Origin: Micromussa lordhowensis
Taxonomy: Eukaryota; Cnidaria; Anthozoa; Scleractinia; Lobophylliidae
NCBI GenBank assembly: GCA_964020085.1
Contig: OZ026603.1
Location: 9,273,426-9,337,425 of the forward strand
Length of the DNA stretch: 64,000 nt
Direction of reading: 5' to 3'
The translations under genes were made by a program, and so were the position numbers. Shown here piece by piece: positions 47,801-57,659 of the stretch (position 1 is its first letter; each line of letters starts with the position of its first letter). The notes beneath the pieces were generated by a model. It worked only from the letters and a program-made list of their open reading frames with translations, had not been told where the DNA came from and made no database searches.

Positions 47801-50800
47801 TAAGTTACTGACAGTTGTGTAATGGAAACATTGACACAACTTGAAACGGTAAACTACCTATATAATGCCTTAAGGTCTCGGTAAAGGAAAACGAGGTGCC
47901 CACAGAAAAAAATTCTCTAAAAAAGGGTGTGAGGAATTTTCCGATTTCCCTTTGTAACTCATTTTATGTCAGTTTCTTTGCGTAAATCGCGCTCAAGATT
48001 TGACTTTTTAGTTTGAAATGCAATAATTCCGTTAATACGATACATATGCAAATTTCCTCACACCCTTTTTTAGGTCTTTTATCTGTCAATCAGATGCAAT
48101 AAAAAAGAAGTGAATATTTAACAACGCGAAAGGGCTGGAGCTTCAGAGGTAAACTCGATACCTCTGAGTTCAAGAGCAAAAAACTTAAGCGCCTTTTAAA
48201 ATTTGATAAAATAAAATCTTTTATAAGGTAATTTAGTCTTTTAGCGTTAATTTGATATATAACTTGCCTTTGTAGCGAAAATACTCACGCGACTAGAATA
48301 TTTTTCCGTGGGCACCTCCTTTTCCTTTACCGAGACCTTAATTTAGACTGTCACCCTCACTAAATTAGCTTACTCCTTACCTGTAATGCCATTGCAATTT
48401 GAACAAACCACTCAACAACTTGTGTTTCTTCCAGAATTTTTCCATCCTTAGATTGTGCTTTTAGCTTTGTGTACAAGTCACCTCCCTCGCAAAAGTTCAT
48501 TACAATGTGGAGAAATCCTTTTTCATCTTGAAATGACTCTCGGTATGAAACAATGTTGGGATGACGCAACTGTGATAACAACTTTGCCTGCAAAGTAATA
48601 CACATGCCCAAACTATTACTGGCACTGATATGCATACACTGTATATGCTTACTAGTGAAAGAACCCTTTGAGCATTAATAACATAGAACTTTATTCACAG
48701 AGACTCCCTATACCTTTTTCCTTGAGGGTGCCTCCCTGCTGGAGTAATGTGTCTAGGATGTGTGCTCTGAGCTTGTAAAAGCCCCATAAAATTACACAAA
48801 ATATATTTTAACTGAGACCGGCACTGTTAAATTTTGGCACACATACCCAGACCGATAGATTAATGAACACCACTTGATTTCTGTTTGGAAAGAGTGGGCT
48901 ACTCCTGGGAGAGAGCCAAAACATTAGCAGAGAACTATGTACATTGGAGGGTACTGGTGGACATCCTATATGCTTTCCCAGAGGTGATAAAGGATAAATG
49001 ATGACTTGATTTTTGTAATCTTTATGTATCTCATTCAGGTATGCTGTTCAATTTAGTCATTCCCAGAGGTCATAATTTTTTTGGTCGGCACCAAGAATCA
49101 TGACCTCTGGACAAAATCAGAAAGTGAGTCAATGAAATCAGAAAGTGAATCATGGTGGTTGCTCACTCTACACACATTCAGAATCGAAATACATGCACAC
49201 AATGAAACCAGAAACAAGATTTTACCAAAAGGTCTTGATAGTAGCAGACATGTCAATATTTTAAGAAATAACACGACGTTTTTGAAATACATGTTTCGAC
49301 AGAAACTTCTATCATCTTCAGTTTACGTTAACAAAGTTATGAGTTGAATATATAGTGTGAACAATATGCTAAATAGACTCTAGAATGAAATGCCACCCGG
49401 CATATTTCTACACGCGTATGTGAGCACATGTTCAGTGAGAGGACCTCTCACATTTTTAAACACTTAGAAGATTCTGAGCAATGCCGCACTTTAAGCTCTA
49501 ATGACTGTTTTAGCATCCTAGATCACGCTTCCACCACCTTCCAGCTTAAGATAAAAGAAGCCATTCATATTCAATGGGAAAAACCTGCACTTAATCATCA
49601 ACTTTATTGTGTTATTTAAAACTTTCTTTGTAATATTTTACATAGTCATGTTTCGTTCTAGAGTCTATTAGCATATTGTTCACACGATATATTCAACTCA
49701 TAACTTTGCTGTCTTAAACTGAAGATGATAGAAGTTTTTGTTGAAACATGTATTTCAAAAATGTTGTGTTATTTCTTAAAATATAAACAAAATTTTCTGG
49801 TTCCAATTTTAATTTTGCCCAGATTGCAGGACGTTCAGTCACTGCTAGCTGAAATTTAAGACATTTCTGCTGGCAAGAGTACTTGTACCTCCTAAAGAGA
49901 TCCTAGCCAGTCGAAAAAGAGGTTAGGGTGTTTAAATTTCAAAACAGATACAAATATTACTTCTTGGTTTTGTGAGAGAATATCCAAGAAAGATGGCAAA
50001 CAAGAGAGTTTGGAAAGACAGAGGGAAAGTACAGGAAAGGGTATTTTGTGAGTGGTGCTTAAGTTGGAGAAGCATTGCAGAGATTTGGGATCACATATCT
50101 TATGGGGAGCCTTGATTGACATATTGACACACCAGTCGATACATTAGTCAATATATCAGTCCTTACTTGATCAACAACCAACTAATACATTGGCCAACTA
50201 TCAACCAAGAATCGATCAACAACCCACCAATATACCGGTTAAACGCCCACTAATGTCAGCCAATGGGGTTTCACGCGAAGCAAGTATGAAGAAAAGAGAC
50301 TGTGAAAGGTAAATTGATCAACATGACATGAGCATGGGACAAAGAAAAAATCCGAGTCCCCGACAGGAATTGAACCCATGACCCCCCAAACACTGGGCAG
50401 GCGCTATTTCCACTGAGCTACAAAAACTCACGGAGAGCAAGTTCATTTACCGGTAACTGATGTCATATGTTGAATGAAAAAACACTCTGACTAATGACTT
50501 CAATTATTTACAATCATCACAGGCTCTATTAACTATACTTTCTACACTCCACTGTAAAAACAAGTTTTTTGACTGCATATTCTGCATCAGAAAATGTTCT
50601 CAAGCGTCATTGCCATTTATTTTTTTTCACGAGTTTTATTTTTGCCGTTAAAAAGACGAAATTGAGTAGCACAGAGATAAGTAATATGATTTTGTGCCTA
50701 CAGTCTACCATTACTTGACTGATGGTAGAGCACTCTGTGTGAGCAATTCCTAAGGCACAAAAGCTTTAAAACTAAAACGTAATATTATTAGGTTTAGTCA

Positions 50801-50813
50801 GGAATCAACATAA

Positions 50814-50851
<38 letters not shown>

Positions 50852-50933
50852 GATTGGTTAAAACCACATGCATAATTCACCATAACCAGCTGCTGTTGAC
50901 CAAATTTGCAAAGAAGTTTGTCATGTTCAACCG

Positions 50934-50966
<33 letters not shown>

Positions 50967-51896
50967 CAAACCATTGACGTCAAAATGATGTCAAAAGAGC
51001 AGCCCGCTGCAGATTTTTGAACCACTGACCAAGAAAACCTGGGAATGAGGTTGTGTTATTTTGACAAAGAGCAAAATTGCTGTGACTAGGTTTACAAGTT
51101 TGAGCGAAGAATGCAGATCTCGGAGGGTGTTATCCACCTTGGCCTTCGGCCTCGGTGGATAACTACTCAGCCTCATTCAATAATTGCTAAGTGTCGGTCG
51201 CTATATTGACCAAGTATCAATCATGACACTAGTTGCAAGTGGGTCGAGCATCAGTCGAATATCGGCCGAGTGTTGGCCGAGAAACAACCAACATATCAAC
51301 CGATACGTTGTTCAATATGTCAATCAAGGCTCCCCATAAGATTTGTACCAAAACGCCAGTATTAACTTAACAACAATATATTAATTATTGCATCATGTAC
51401 TGCCGGGATGGCAGCCATTATGTAAACAACTTAATTCTCAGAAAAGATTTTACTTCCCTAGTCTAGAGTAATCCTATAATTATTGCAAGCAAGCCTGGCA
51501 TAGGAACCCCTAATACAGAGCTAGTTCAGTTAAGTTCTTAACAACCATAAACTTACAAATATACTAGTCTACAGCTATTGAGCTCAAGTAACCCAAACTA
51601 TAAACAATGAAGTCGATCTTTACCTCCTGCTCAGCAGCTTTTCTTTCTTTAGACGAGGCTTTAGAAAGATCGACCTTTTTCATGACATACTGCAATTAAC
51701 AAGAAAACAAACCAACAGATCGCTGTGAAAATGCATGTAAACAATATGTGAGCCACTGAAATGAAATAAAACAAAATCTTTTCCTGGATGGATAAAAGCT
51801 CACCTGTTTTCGATCTTTACGGTGTTTGACCAGGCAGACCTCTCCATAGCTTCCTTTTCCGATTACCTTCCCAATGGCATAAGATTCTAAAGGCAT
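38872..51896 (-). CDS. nek4: NIMA-related kinase NEK4, complete 17-exon gene
   Basis: Serine/threonine kinase of the NEK1/3/4/5 group; family members act in cilia, microtubule stability and DNA-damage response. Minus-strand exons: 51804-51896, 51624-51689, 48381-48587, 46407-46484, 46009-46128, 45119-45226, 44129-44286, 42804-43323, 42383-42576, 41983-42007, 41633-41786, 41443-41561, 40946-41025, 40241-40392, 39526-39580, 39187-39268, 38872-38967. They sum to 2,307 bp, 768 aa and a stop. Kinase domain (residues 1-260): GKGSYGEV loop, VMKK lysine, [23 protein letters not shown] (DLG in place of DFG, as I recall for vertebrate NEK4), [26 protein letters not shown] Ser/Lys-rich basic linker, a Glu run (EEEEEEED) and a short conserved C-terminus follow (REC...[19 protein letters not shown]). 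The start [15 protein letters not shown] matches the family. The identity is very likely; introns carry several mobile elements. Confidence 0.95.
39913..40143. mobile_element. MITE with GGGGCCCGTTTCT ends in NEK4 intron 14
   Basis: GGGGCCCGTTTCTGGAAAGC on the left is mirrored by GAGAAACGGGCCCC on the right, with CGGAAACTTTTCG and CGATAACTTTTCG inner repeats. It is non-coding and resembles short hAT-like elements, but this is not verified. Confidence 0.65.
42115..42132. repeat. Poly-C run in NEK4 intron 9
   Basis: Homopolymer C tract of about 16. Its length is unreliable. Confidence 0.7.
43550..43860 (+). mobile_element. SINE-like repeat in NEK4 intron 7
   Basis: Contains AGCTTATCCCGGGTTCTGTA, GGATGGAATGCTAGTCCATT, CACCTGGGTGGAGAGAGGCA, CTTGCCCAGGAACACA and a terminal GACTCGAAGCCAGACCGCTC. 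The first part recurs in reverse at 55449-55595 and the GGTGGAGAGAGG block recurs near 63610, so this is a dispersed short element. It does not encode protein. Confidence 0.75.
44300..45110. other. NEK4 intron 6, nothing recognised
   Basis: AT-rich intron sequence without identifiable exons, RNA genes or repeat families. Confidence 0.5.
46490..47865. other. NEK4 intron 3, left part, possible decayed element
   Basis: TTTACCAAGGTAAA-type repeats near 46680 and 46735 and TACCATGGTA / AAACCTAC repeats near 47385-47430 suggest the ends of an old DNA element around 46650-47470. A 71-codon open frame (46791-47006, plus) lies inside. I do not recognise its protein. Confidence 0.35.
47870..48341. mobile_element. 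TTAA-flanked TIR element in NEK4 intron 3
   Basis: GGTCTCGGTAAAGGAAAACG and AGGTGCCCAC at the left are mirrored by GTGGGCACCT and CCTTTTCCTTTACCGAGACC at the right, with TTAA outside both ends. The roughly 460-bp interior is non-coding. It ends about 40 bp from exon 3. The TTAA target is shared with the 34.9-kb element, but the termini differ. Confidence 0.8.
49293..49321 (-). ncRNA. Hammerhead-ribozyme-like core, copy 1
   Basis: On the minus strand CTGAAGA is followed by a 6-bp stem (GATAGA/TCTGTC, one wobble) with a four-base loop, then GAAAC. This matches the CUGANGA...GAAA core of hammerhead ribozymes, which are known from Penelope-like terminal repeats. Stems I and III and the cleavage site were not resolved. 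Confidence 0.4.
49719..49747 (+). ncRNA. Hammerhead-ribozyme-like core, copy 2
   Basis: Same CTGAAGA...GAAAC core as copy 1, on the plus strand. Stem II differs (GATAGA with TTTGTT), but every changed base still pairs through G-U wobbles. Confidence 0.38.
50099..51343. mobile_element. 1.25-kb TIR element in NEK4 intron 2
   Basis: CTTATGGGGAGCCTTGATTG and ACATATTGA on the left are mirrored by TCAATATGTCAATCAAGGC and TCCCCATAAG on the right. Subterminal zones hold degenerate short repeats (CAACCAACTAATACATTGGC type left; CGAATATCGGCCGAGTGTTGG type right). It has no transposase. A tRNA-related SINE fragment lies inside it. Confidence 0.8.
50359..50440 (-). mobile_element. tRNA-derived SINE head
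   Basis: The minus strand shows a pol III A box (TAGCTCAGTGG) and, about 45 bases on, a B box (GGTTCAATTCC) in a tRNA-like frame ending in GGGGACTCGG. The fold is not a clean tRNA and no acceptor stem pairs, so this is a SINE rather than a tRNA gene. Confidence 0.65.
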
Positions 51897-52740
51897 TTTC
51901 CCACTTCACATGTGCATTTACGTTAAGTAAGCTTATCTCAAAAAAGAATCTTTCGCTCGTTCGATGGAACACGCTTTCAGTTTTTCCCGGTTATTTGGAC
52001 CAAAGCAGCTACATTTGACTATGGACGCTTCAGCTACATTTGAAAAAATCTGTGGAGAACGCTATCATGTATGATTCCACAGATGAAGTAAGTAATGGAA
52101 ACTATAAAACATCCAGGAAGAGCTTCGAAGAAGGTTCTATGCGTTGTCTGTAACTATGTGAGCACGATGCTTTGCGGCGGTGTAATGAGTCATCTACAGT
52201 AGAGTGAAGACTGGATCTAGAGACTGAAGGGTCCCGCTTCGTCTCGATTGGTCCCGCTAATGTCCCGCTAGAAGAATGAAGCCAAACACACCATACACAG
52301 ATAACAATTTTATTTACCACAACCTCCAATTTGTAAAAACGATTTAATATATGCGCACGTCAATATAAGAGTTCTGGTCTTTTACAAAAAAAAAAAGAGA
52401 TAAACAAATAATTTTCAATGTTAAAGATAATTTCCAGCACCTCCAATGTTTATGGACATCATAAGTTCCCACTCGATGGAATGCGATTCGATGTTATTCG
52501 TTACGAACCATATACCTTATCTTACCCTCATTGCCTTTTTACAGCTGCGAAGTTGTTTCATCACATTTTGTGTTGTCTTACATGAAACAAAACAAAAAAC
52601 GCAAACAAACTCTCGAGAGTGCGCAGTACGGACTGAAAATCATCTTTAAAAATTCCAATAATCCGAAATTGTTTTCTTTGCTAACAAGTACATTTGCCCT
52701 GCCTAGACATAGACAATTCCAGATTCACTGTTGGTAGTAG
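51897..52740. other. Upstream flank of NEK4
   Basis: Candidate NEK4 promoter region by position. No defined promoter element is assigned, and open frames here look random. Confidence 0.35.
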
Positions 52741-52750
52741 CGCACATATA

Positions 52751-52870
52751 TTAACAAATTTGGGGATTAAAAAAAGATTTAATTATTGTCAACTTACCAT
52801 AGATGGATAAACCTCTTGAGGACCAAATATTGATAAGTTTTTTTTTCGGCCTGCTGCAAGACTTCTTAAA
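52751..52870 (-). pseudogene. LINE reverse-transcriptase thumb fragment
   Basis: The minus strand reads LINIWSSRGLSIYGKLTIIK, a signature found after the palm of L1/Tx1-like reverse transcriptases. Upstream residues in the same frame (to 53011) are not clearly LINE. It is a short, dead fragment. Confidence 0.6.
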
Positions 52871-53082
52871 TATCCTCGCTGATATGAAGCGCAAATGCGC
52901 CGTTGGCACCGACAACCAAAGTGGACTTGGCTGACAGGAAGGTTTCCTGAACTTATCATGCAGGGGCTCATCATGTAATGCTTTCTGGGAGTCAGGGTCT
53001 TTGTATTTCATGCTGTAATTTCTGCCTTTCTTAATTTAGATGGATTGCGAACTGAAAACTTATCTTAGGCTGCACTCCCAGT

Positions 53083-53290
53083 TTACAAGCTTGCTAATGC
53101 TTGACTATTTCTTCCCAGAGTTTCTTGTTTTTTCTTCTTAAATTTACGCTTATTTTCCTTCTTTCTACGTCTATCTTCTGCATTATCAGATGCTGTTGGA
53201 TAGTACCACTCTCTTAGTTGTGGACAAGCATGATATTGTTCAATAGCTTCTCTGTTTTCATTGAGTACATTCATTCCTTTGTAACATTTT
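53083..53290 (-). other. Unrecognised basic open frame
   Basis: Minus strand, ending in a Lys/Arg-rich stretch (RRRKKENKRKFKKKKQE) after CPQLREWYYPTA. Its composition is not random, but I know no matching family. It may be an exon or the ORF of a decayed element. Confidence 0.25.
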
Positions 53291-53519
53291 TTCTTTAACA
53301 GAGTGTACCTTATAACCAGTTTCAGGAAAAACTGGCAGCACCCAATAAGAAACGCCAGGCTATTTCTACATTATGAAAAGGATTGAAATTCGTGAAAAAG
53401 CATTACAGAGTAGGTGAACTGCACATGGAATTCATAAAAGATGGATGAAAAGAGAGCAGCGGTGATCAATGCAACTAGTGTAAGGATACTGACTGGAAAG
53501 GTCCAACAATAACCATTGT

Positions 53520-53827
53520 TATATACCTAGACTTTCACCCAATAAAACGAGCACTGTGATTGGTTGATTCTTGGTCACGTGTCCCTGGTCGAATTCAAAT
53601 GTATCCCGACCACGATACAACTGCGCAGTTGTTTCCCGTGCGCCGTCTTTGTTTGTTTGGTTTTGCTATATGATTGTTTAAGAGAAAGTCCAAATATATA
53701 ACAAAGCACTTAATGGATGGTCCCTCGGGAAACTAGTTAGTTTTGTTTTCCTTCGAGTCCTGATGTTTCATCTGGACTCTCAGGAAAACAAAACTAACTG
53801 TTTCCCTCGAGTCCACACATTAAGTGT
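53520..53827. mobile_element. Solo end of the CACTTAATG transposon family
   Basis: A 120-bp palindrome at 53706-53827 (GCACTTAATGGATGGTCCC...GTCCACACATTAAGTG) with AAAACAAAACTAACT arms. The inner flank (TATATAACAAAG) and a GGGAAACA-type block further in match the end of the 34.9-36.0 kb element. No partner end was found to the left, so this is a broken copy. Confidence 0.65.
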
Positions 53828-54205
53828 AGATGGTTCCTGAAACCAATGCCTGACAGGGAGAACCCAGGTCATTACAAAGATGTATTTGACACCTCCAAAC
53901 ATACGAAACCTTCCACGACGAACAAAATTTCGGTCCAAGACAAAAAAGGAATATGAGAGTTTTCAATACGTATAGTATGGTGTTGAAGAGGAACCAGTTA
54001 CAGCCTATGTTAAACACATGGAAGAACAGAAAGCATGCATTTGCACTGATTAGAGCTAGAGAGAAACAACAAAAAATGCAATAAAGCAGAATTTTTTCGT
54101 CGATTATGACTGAAAGAACCTGCAAGAAAGCGGTAAACTGCACTCCTGACAAAACCGAAGCTGCAGCACTACAAACTTTCCTGCAATTCAAGGAAAGATG
54201 ATTGG

Positions 54206-54508
54206 GTGCAGGGGATCGTAAGTCATTTGCTGTTAAACGGAGTTGTTGACCAAGCGAGCATAGTAACATCCTCTGCAATATCAGACTCCAGTACAAACTA
54301 TGGCAAGAATGTTACCGGTAATTATCATGTTGATAACTCAAGTGAAGACAGTGATACTGACGAAGGAGATGTTTGCAGTTCTGAAGATGAGGTCCTAGCT
54401 GCTGGACTGTGGAGTGAAGGAGAAGACAACTTTATAATGATCCCTGAAACATTCATAACGCGGTCTGGTAGAGCGGCTACTAGGGTTGCAACTGTTATTC
54501 TCCACTAA
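54206..54508 (+). other. Acidic open frame of unknown nature
   Basis: One hundred codons with an acidic run (SSEDSDTDEGDVCSSEDEV) and a C-terminal TRSGRAATR. TRSGR endings are common at the end of retroelement polyproteins, so it may be a retroelement scrap. No domain is recognised. Confidence 0.25.
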
Positions 54509-55175
54509 TATTAAAAAGCTACATTCGTTTTATATTCCTGGTTAATAAGGTTGTTGGAAAGGTGAAGGTAGGGGAGGGGTGGGGCTCGGAACTCGGACAC
54601 ATATGTAAAGAAAATTGGTGGGGGAGGGGGGCGGGGGCTTGAAATAATTACAGTCCATTGAGAGGGGCAGGAAAATTGTTTTGAATATCGCTTAATTTTC
54701 CTCCAGCTCATCCCTATGTCTAATTAATGAAAGGTCCCTTATATTAGCCCTTACGTTTCCAAGCGAGATACTATACAACGGATTAACCATGGTAGCATTC
54801 TTTTATTTGTTATCTCTTTGTGTTTCACATCAAGTTGTCTGCATGAACTTCTGTAACTAGCCATTAAGAGAATAATCTCTTGTAGCCATATATTCATTAT
54901 AAAGTTCAGTCACGGATCACACTTTCATACGAGCCTCGAGCAAAGCGTCAAACACCTGACTCAGCGAGTTCCATGTTACAAACACACGTGCAAGTGCAAG
55001 AAAAAAAGAAATCGTCCTTTCATCCCATTGTCCAACATCTCATGGTGCCGACCCAAGGAGCTGGGGACTCACACGAACGGAGAGCTCCGAGACGAAACTA
55101 TTGTTTTGTGTGCTAAAATTATTTATAAAAGCTGTTAAAGAGCACCCATCTGTGGCAACACGACTAAGACACGCG
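54509..55175. other. Non-coding stretch with a G-rich tract
   Basis: A GGTGGGGGAGGGGGGCGGGGG tract lies at about 54617-54638. Nothing else is recognised. Confidence 0.4.
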
Positions 55176-55275
55176 TTAGGCGTCTGCAATTCTTTTCTGC
55201 GCCATCGATTTCTCCTTGGCGATCACAGCTGCGAGTTCGCGTTCAAACTGGATCCTTTCTAACAAGAAAAGCGAC
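55176..55275 (-). CDS. Orphan terminal exon of a minus-strand gene
   Basis: A good acceptor (TTTTGTTCTTGATGCAG) leads into an open frame LFLLERIQFERELAAVI...KRIADA and a TAA stop at 55178-55176. The pattern (LLxxExxxFExEL) resembles the C-terminal motif of small ciliary microtubule-associated proteins, but similarity is too short to name one. Upstream exons would lie to the right. A weak 28-bp candidate is at 59510-59537, with AG before and GTGAGT after. No other candidate was found up to 61 kb. Confidence 0.45.
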
Positions 55276-55448
55276 CTGCATCAAGAACAAAACATAAATT
55301 ATTGCGGCGTGGAATGTTAAAGGTTAAAGAAGCTACTTTAAGGATGGCGAATTGTTGGACGAAAAAAAAACAGATCGGTCAAAATGTTTTAACGCTTAGC
55401 AAGAACAAGCAACATTCCCTATTTGGCTTATTTTTGGGCGAATTTGAG

Positions 55449-55595
55449 GCTGGGGGTAACCCTGCGATGGACTAGCATCCCATCCAGGGGGAGTAGAAAT
55501 ATTCCTAGTCGCTTCATGCTACTGAAACCGGGATAAGCTCTGGCCTGATGAGCCACTAGGCTCGTATGCAGACTTTACCTACCTACCAGATGGCT
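55449..55595 (-). mobile_element. SINE-like repeat, reverse copy of the 43.55-kb element
   Basis: Read on the minus strand it gives AGTCTGCATACGAGCC, AGCTTATCCCGGTTTCAGTA, GAAGCGACTAGGAATATTTC and GATGGGATGCTAGTCCATCG, matching the first half of the 43550-43860 element. It is truncated at its distal end. Confidence 0.78.
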
Positions 55596-55599
55596 GGAT

Positions 55600-56150
55600 A
55601 TTCAATTTTTTCCGTGTTATCTACACTATTTTCTTGCGGGACACTGCGGGTAATCCCGAGCGGCAAGATTGCGCACCCTTACCCGCTCGGGTAAGAAATC
55701 ACGGCGCAGCATTGCCCGCTCATGAATATATTAGGTTTCAGGAATTCCATTACAAAAACATTAAACTTAAACCTCAGAGAAAAACTCAAGTTGTTGTTGT
55801 TGTTTTTGTTTGTTTTTTTCTAAACATGCACGACATTTAACACGTATTTAGATATGTGGCCCCGGAGTCCCACCCCATTTGCTTCCATGGGAAGTAGTTG
55901 ATTGAGAAACAAGTAAACCCTAAGCGCTCCATGAGAGTTTGCTATCAAAGTTTAGTCCTAAGGTCAGAAACAGTTTTACAATCAAACTAAGTAAAGCGTA
56001 ACCCTCAATATTACATTAATGAACTGATTATTTGAAACTTGAACCCGCTAGTCGTTTCAAGAATGCAATAATGAATTGATTATTCGAACATTGAACTTGC
56101 TCGCTCGATCCAAGAATACGGCTAACGGGCTCCGTTTTCGAAAAACGGAA
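55600..56150. other. Non-coding stretch
   Basis: No exon or repeat family is recognised. A candidate first exon for the plus-strand exon-like array at 56.5 kb was looked for and not found. Confidence 0.35.
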
Positions 56151-56154
56151 GCGC

Positions 56155-56335
56155 GCGCTCAACTATCATTGACTATCATCGACTATCATGCGCCGTTTGA
56201 CCAGGGCTAAAGGGCGCGTGATAGTCGATGATAGTTGATTCTCCCCTAACTATCATCAACTATCACCAACTATCATTCACATGGTCAAACGGCCAAAGAA
56301 GTTCATGATAGTTGACGATAGTTCACCGGCAGTCG
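56155..56335. mobile_element. MITE with ACTATCATC repeats
   Basis: Many copies of ACTATCATC/GATGATAGT in both orientations, with CGCCGTTTGACCA left and TGGTCAAACGGC right as an inner inverted pair. It is non-coding. Confidence 0.6.
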
Positions 56336-56551
56336 CGCAAGCAAAATAACGAGAGCAGCGAGTTCCGACCTCTTTCCGCGTAAAAATGTAAATGCTAAAT
56401 GGCCTCCCGTAAGACAAACTTGTTTTTTGTTTTGTTCATTAGCGATGGAGTAGTTCCAACGCGTTGGGTATGCCATTTTATATATTAAAACCTTGAAATC
56501 TCGGGATTTTTGGTTTTAATATTTCGGTTTTTATTTTATGTGTGTTCTCAG

Positions 56552-57653
56552 ATGTCAAGAGCACCAGCACGCACACGAAAGAACGGCGGAGTGAACAACC
56601 ACACTGCACCGAAACACAGTAATGCCTGAACAAACAACCGAAACAAACGAGCCCGACCAATGCAAGTACATCCATTCTGCTGTTTGGCGAGATGATTTAA
56701 AATTGCTTAATGTGTGTTGTTAGATGTCCAGAACATCAGCACGTACACGAAAGAACGGCGGAGTGAACAACCACACTGCACCAAAGCACAGTAATGCCTG
56801 AACAAGCAACCGAAACAAACGAACCCGACCGATGCAAGTACATCTATTCTAATGTTTGGCGAGATGGTTTTGAATAATTTTTAGCTTTGTTTTAGCGATG
56901 GAATAACCCTGACCAATTTCATTCCTTGCTTATGCTTGAAACAGGGGAAATGATTGTCTTTATAGATTTGTTTTCATTTGTTTAGTTCATTAGCGATGGA
57001 GTAGTTCCAACGCGTTGGGTATGCCATTTTATATATTAAAATCTTGAAATCTTGAAATCTCGGGATTTTTGGTTTTAATATTTCGGTTTATATTTTGTGT
57101 GTTCTCAGATGTCAAGAGCACCAGCACGCACACGAAAGAACGGCGGAGTGAACAACCACACTGCACCGAAACACAGTAATGCCTGAACAAACAACCGAAA
57201 CAAACGAGTCCGACCCATGCAAGTACATCCATTCTGCTGCTTGGCGAGGTGATTTAAAATTGTTTAATGTGTGTTTTTAGATGTCCAGAACACCAGCACG
57301 TGCACGAAAGAACGGCGGAGTGAACAACCACACTGCACCAAAGCACAGTAATGCCTGAACAAACAACCGAAACAAACGAACCCGACCGATGCAAGTGCAT
57401 CCTTTCTACTGTTTGGCGAGATGGTTTTAAATAATTTTTCAAAATTTTCTGTTTTGTTTTGTTTTAGTGACAGAATAATCCTGTCACAATGAATATGTCA
57501 TTTAAATTTGTTTATTTAAATATTTTAATTGTATTGCTTGATGTGTGATTTCAGATGTCGAGTGCACCAGCATGCACACGAAAGAACGGCGGAGTGAACA
57601 ACCACACTGCGCAGAAGCACAGTAATGCCTGGACAGGAAAGGAAATAACTTAG
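56552..57653 (+). repeat. Five tandem copies of a 25-codon exon-like unit
   Basis: Units start at ATG 56552, 56724, 57109, 57281 and 57555. Each ATG directly follows an AG with a T-rich run before it (TGTGTTCTCAG, GTGTTTTTAG, TGTGATTTCAG). Units 1-4 are exactly 78 bp to a TGA; unit 5 has TGG there and runs to TAG at 57651-57653. The core RKNGGVNNHTA is invariant, and the consensus is MS(R/S)(A/T)(P/S)A... ending in KHSNA. Units 1-2 and 3-4 are the same pair (172 bp apart) duplicated at 557 bp. TATATATTAA lies about 75 bp before units 1 and 3. I do not recognise the peptide. It could be alternative last exons of an unseen gene, small-ORF genes, or a non-coding tandem repeat. Confidence 0.6.
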
Positions 57654-57659
57654 AAGACA

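Larger units (their letters stand above)
49245..49800 (+). mobile_element. Penelope-like element 3' end with inverted flanks
   Basis: The central frame (49428-49619, plus) reads [32 protein letters not shown] and [10 protein letters not shown], the typical end of the GIY-YIG part of Penelope-like retroelements. It is followed by a terminal repeat (about 49648-49790); an inverted copy of that repeat lies upstream (about 49250-49395). Both copies contain the CTGAAGATGATAGAAG...GAAACATG motif. The rest of the element, including reverse transcriptase, is missing. It sits in NEK4 intron 2. Confidence 0.75.

Noticed and set aside
50359..50440. Possible tRNA gene on the minus strand
   Set aside because: A and B boxes are present, but arms do not pair into a full cloverleaf; it fits a tRNA-derived SINE better.
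53820..54296. 158-codon minus-strand hydrophobic frame, possible membrane protein
   Set aside because: It begins in the palindromic transposon end, has no recognisable pattern, and its Cys/Phe-rich make-up suits a chance frame in AT-rich DNA.
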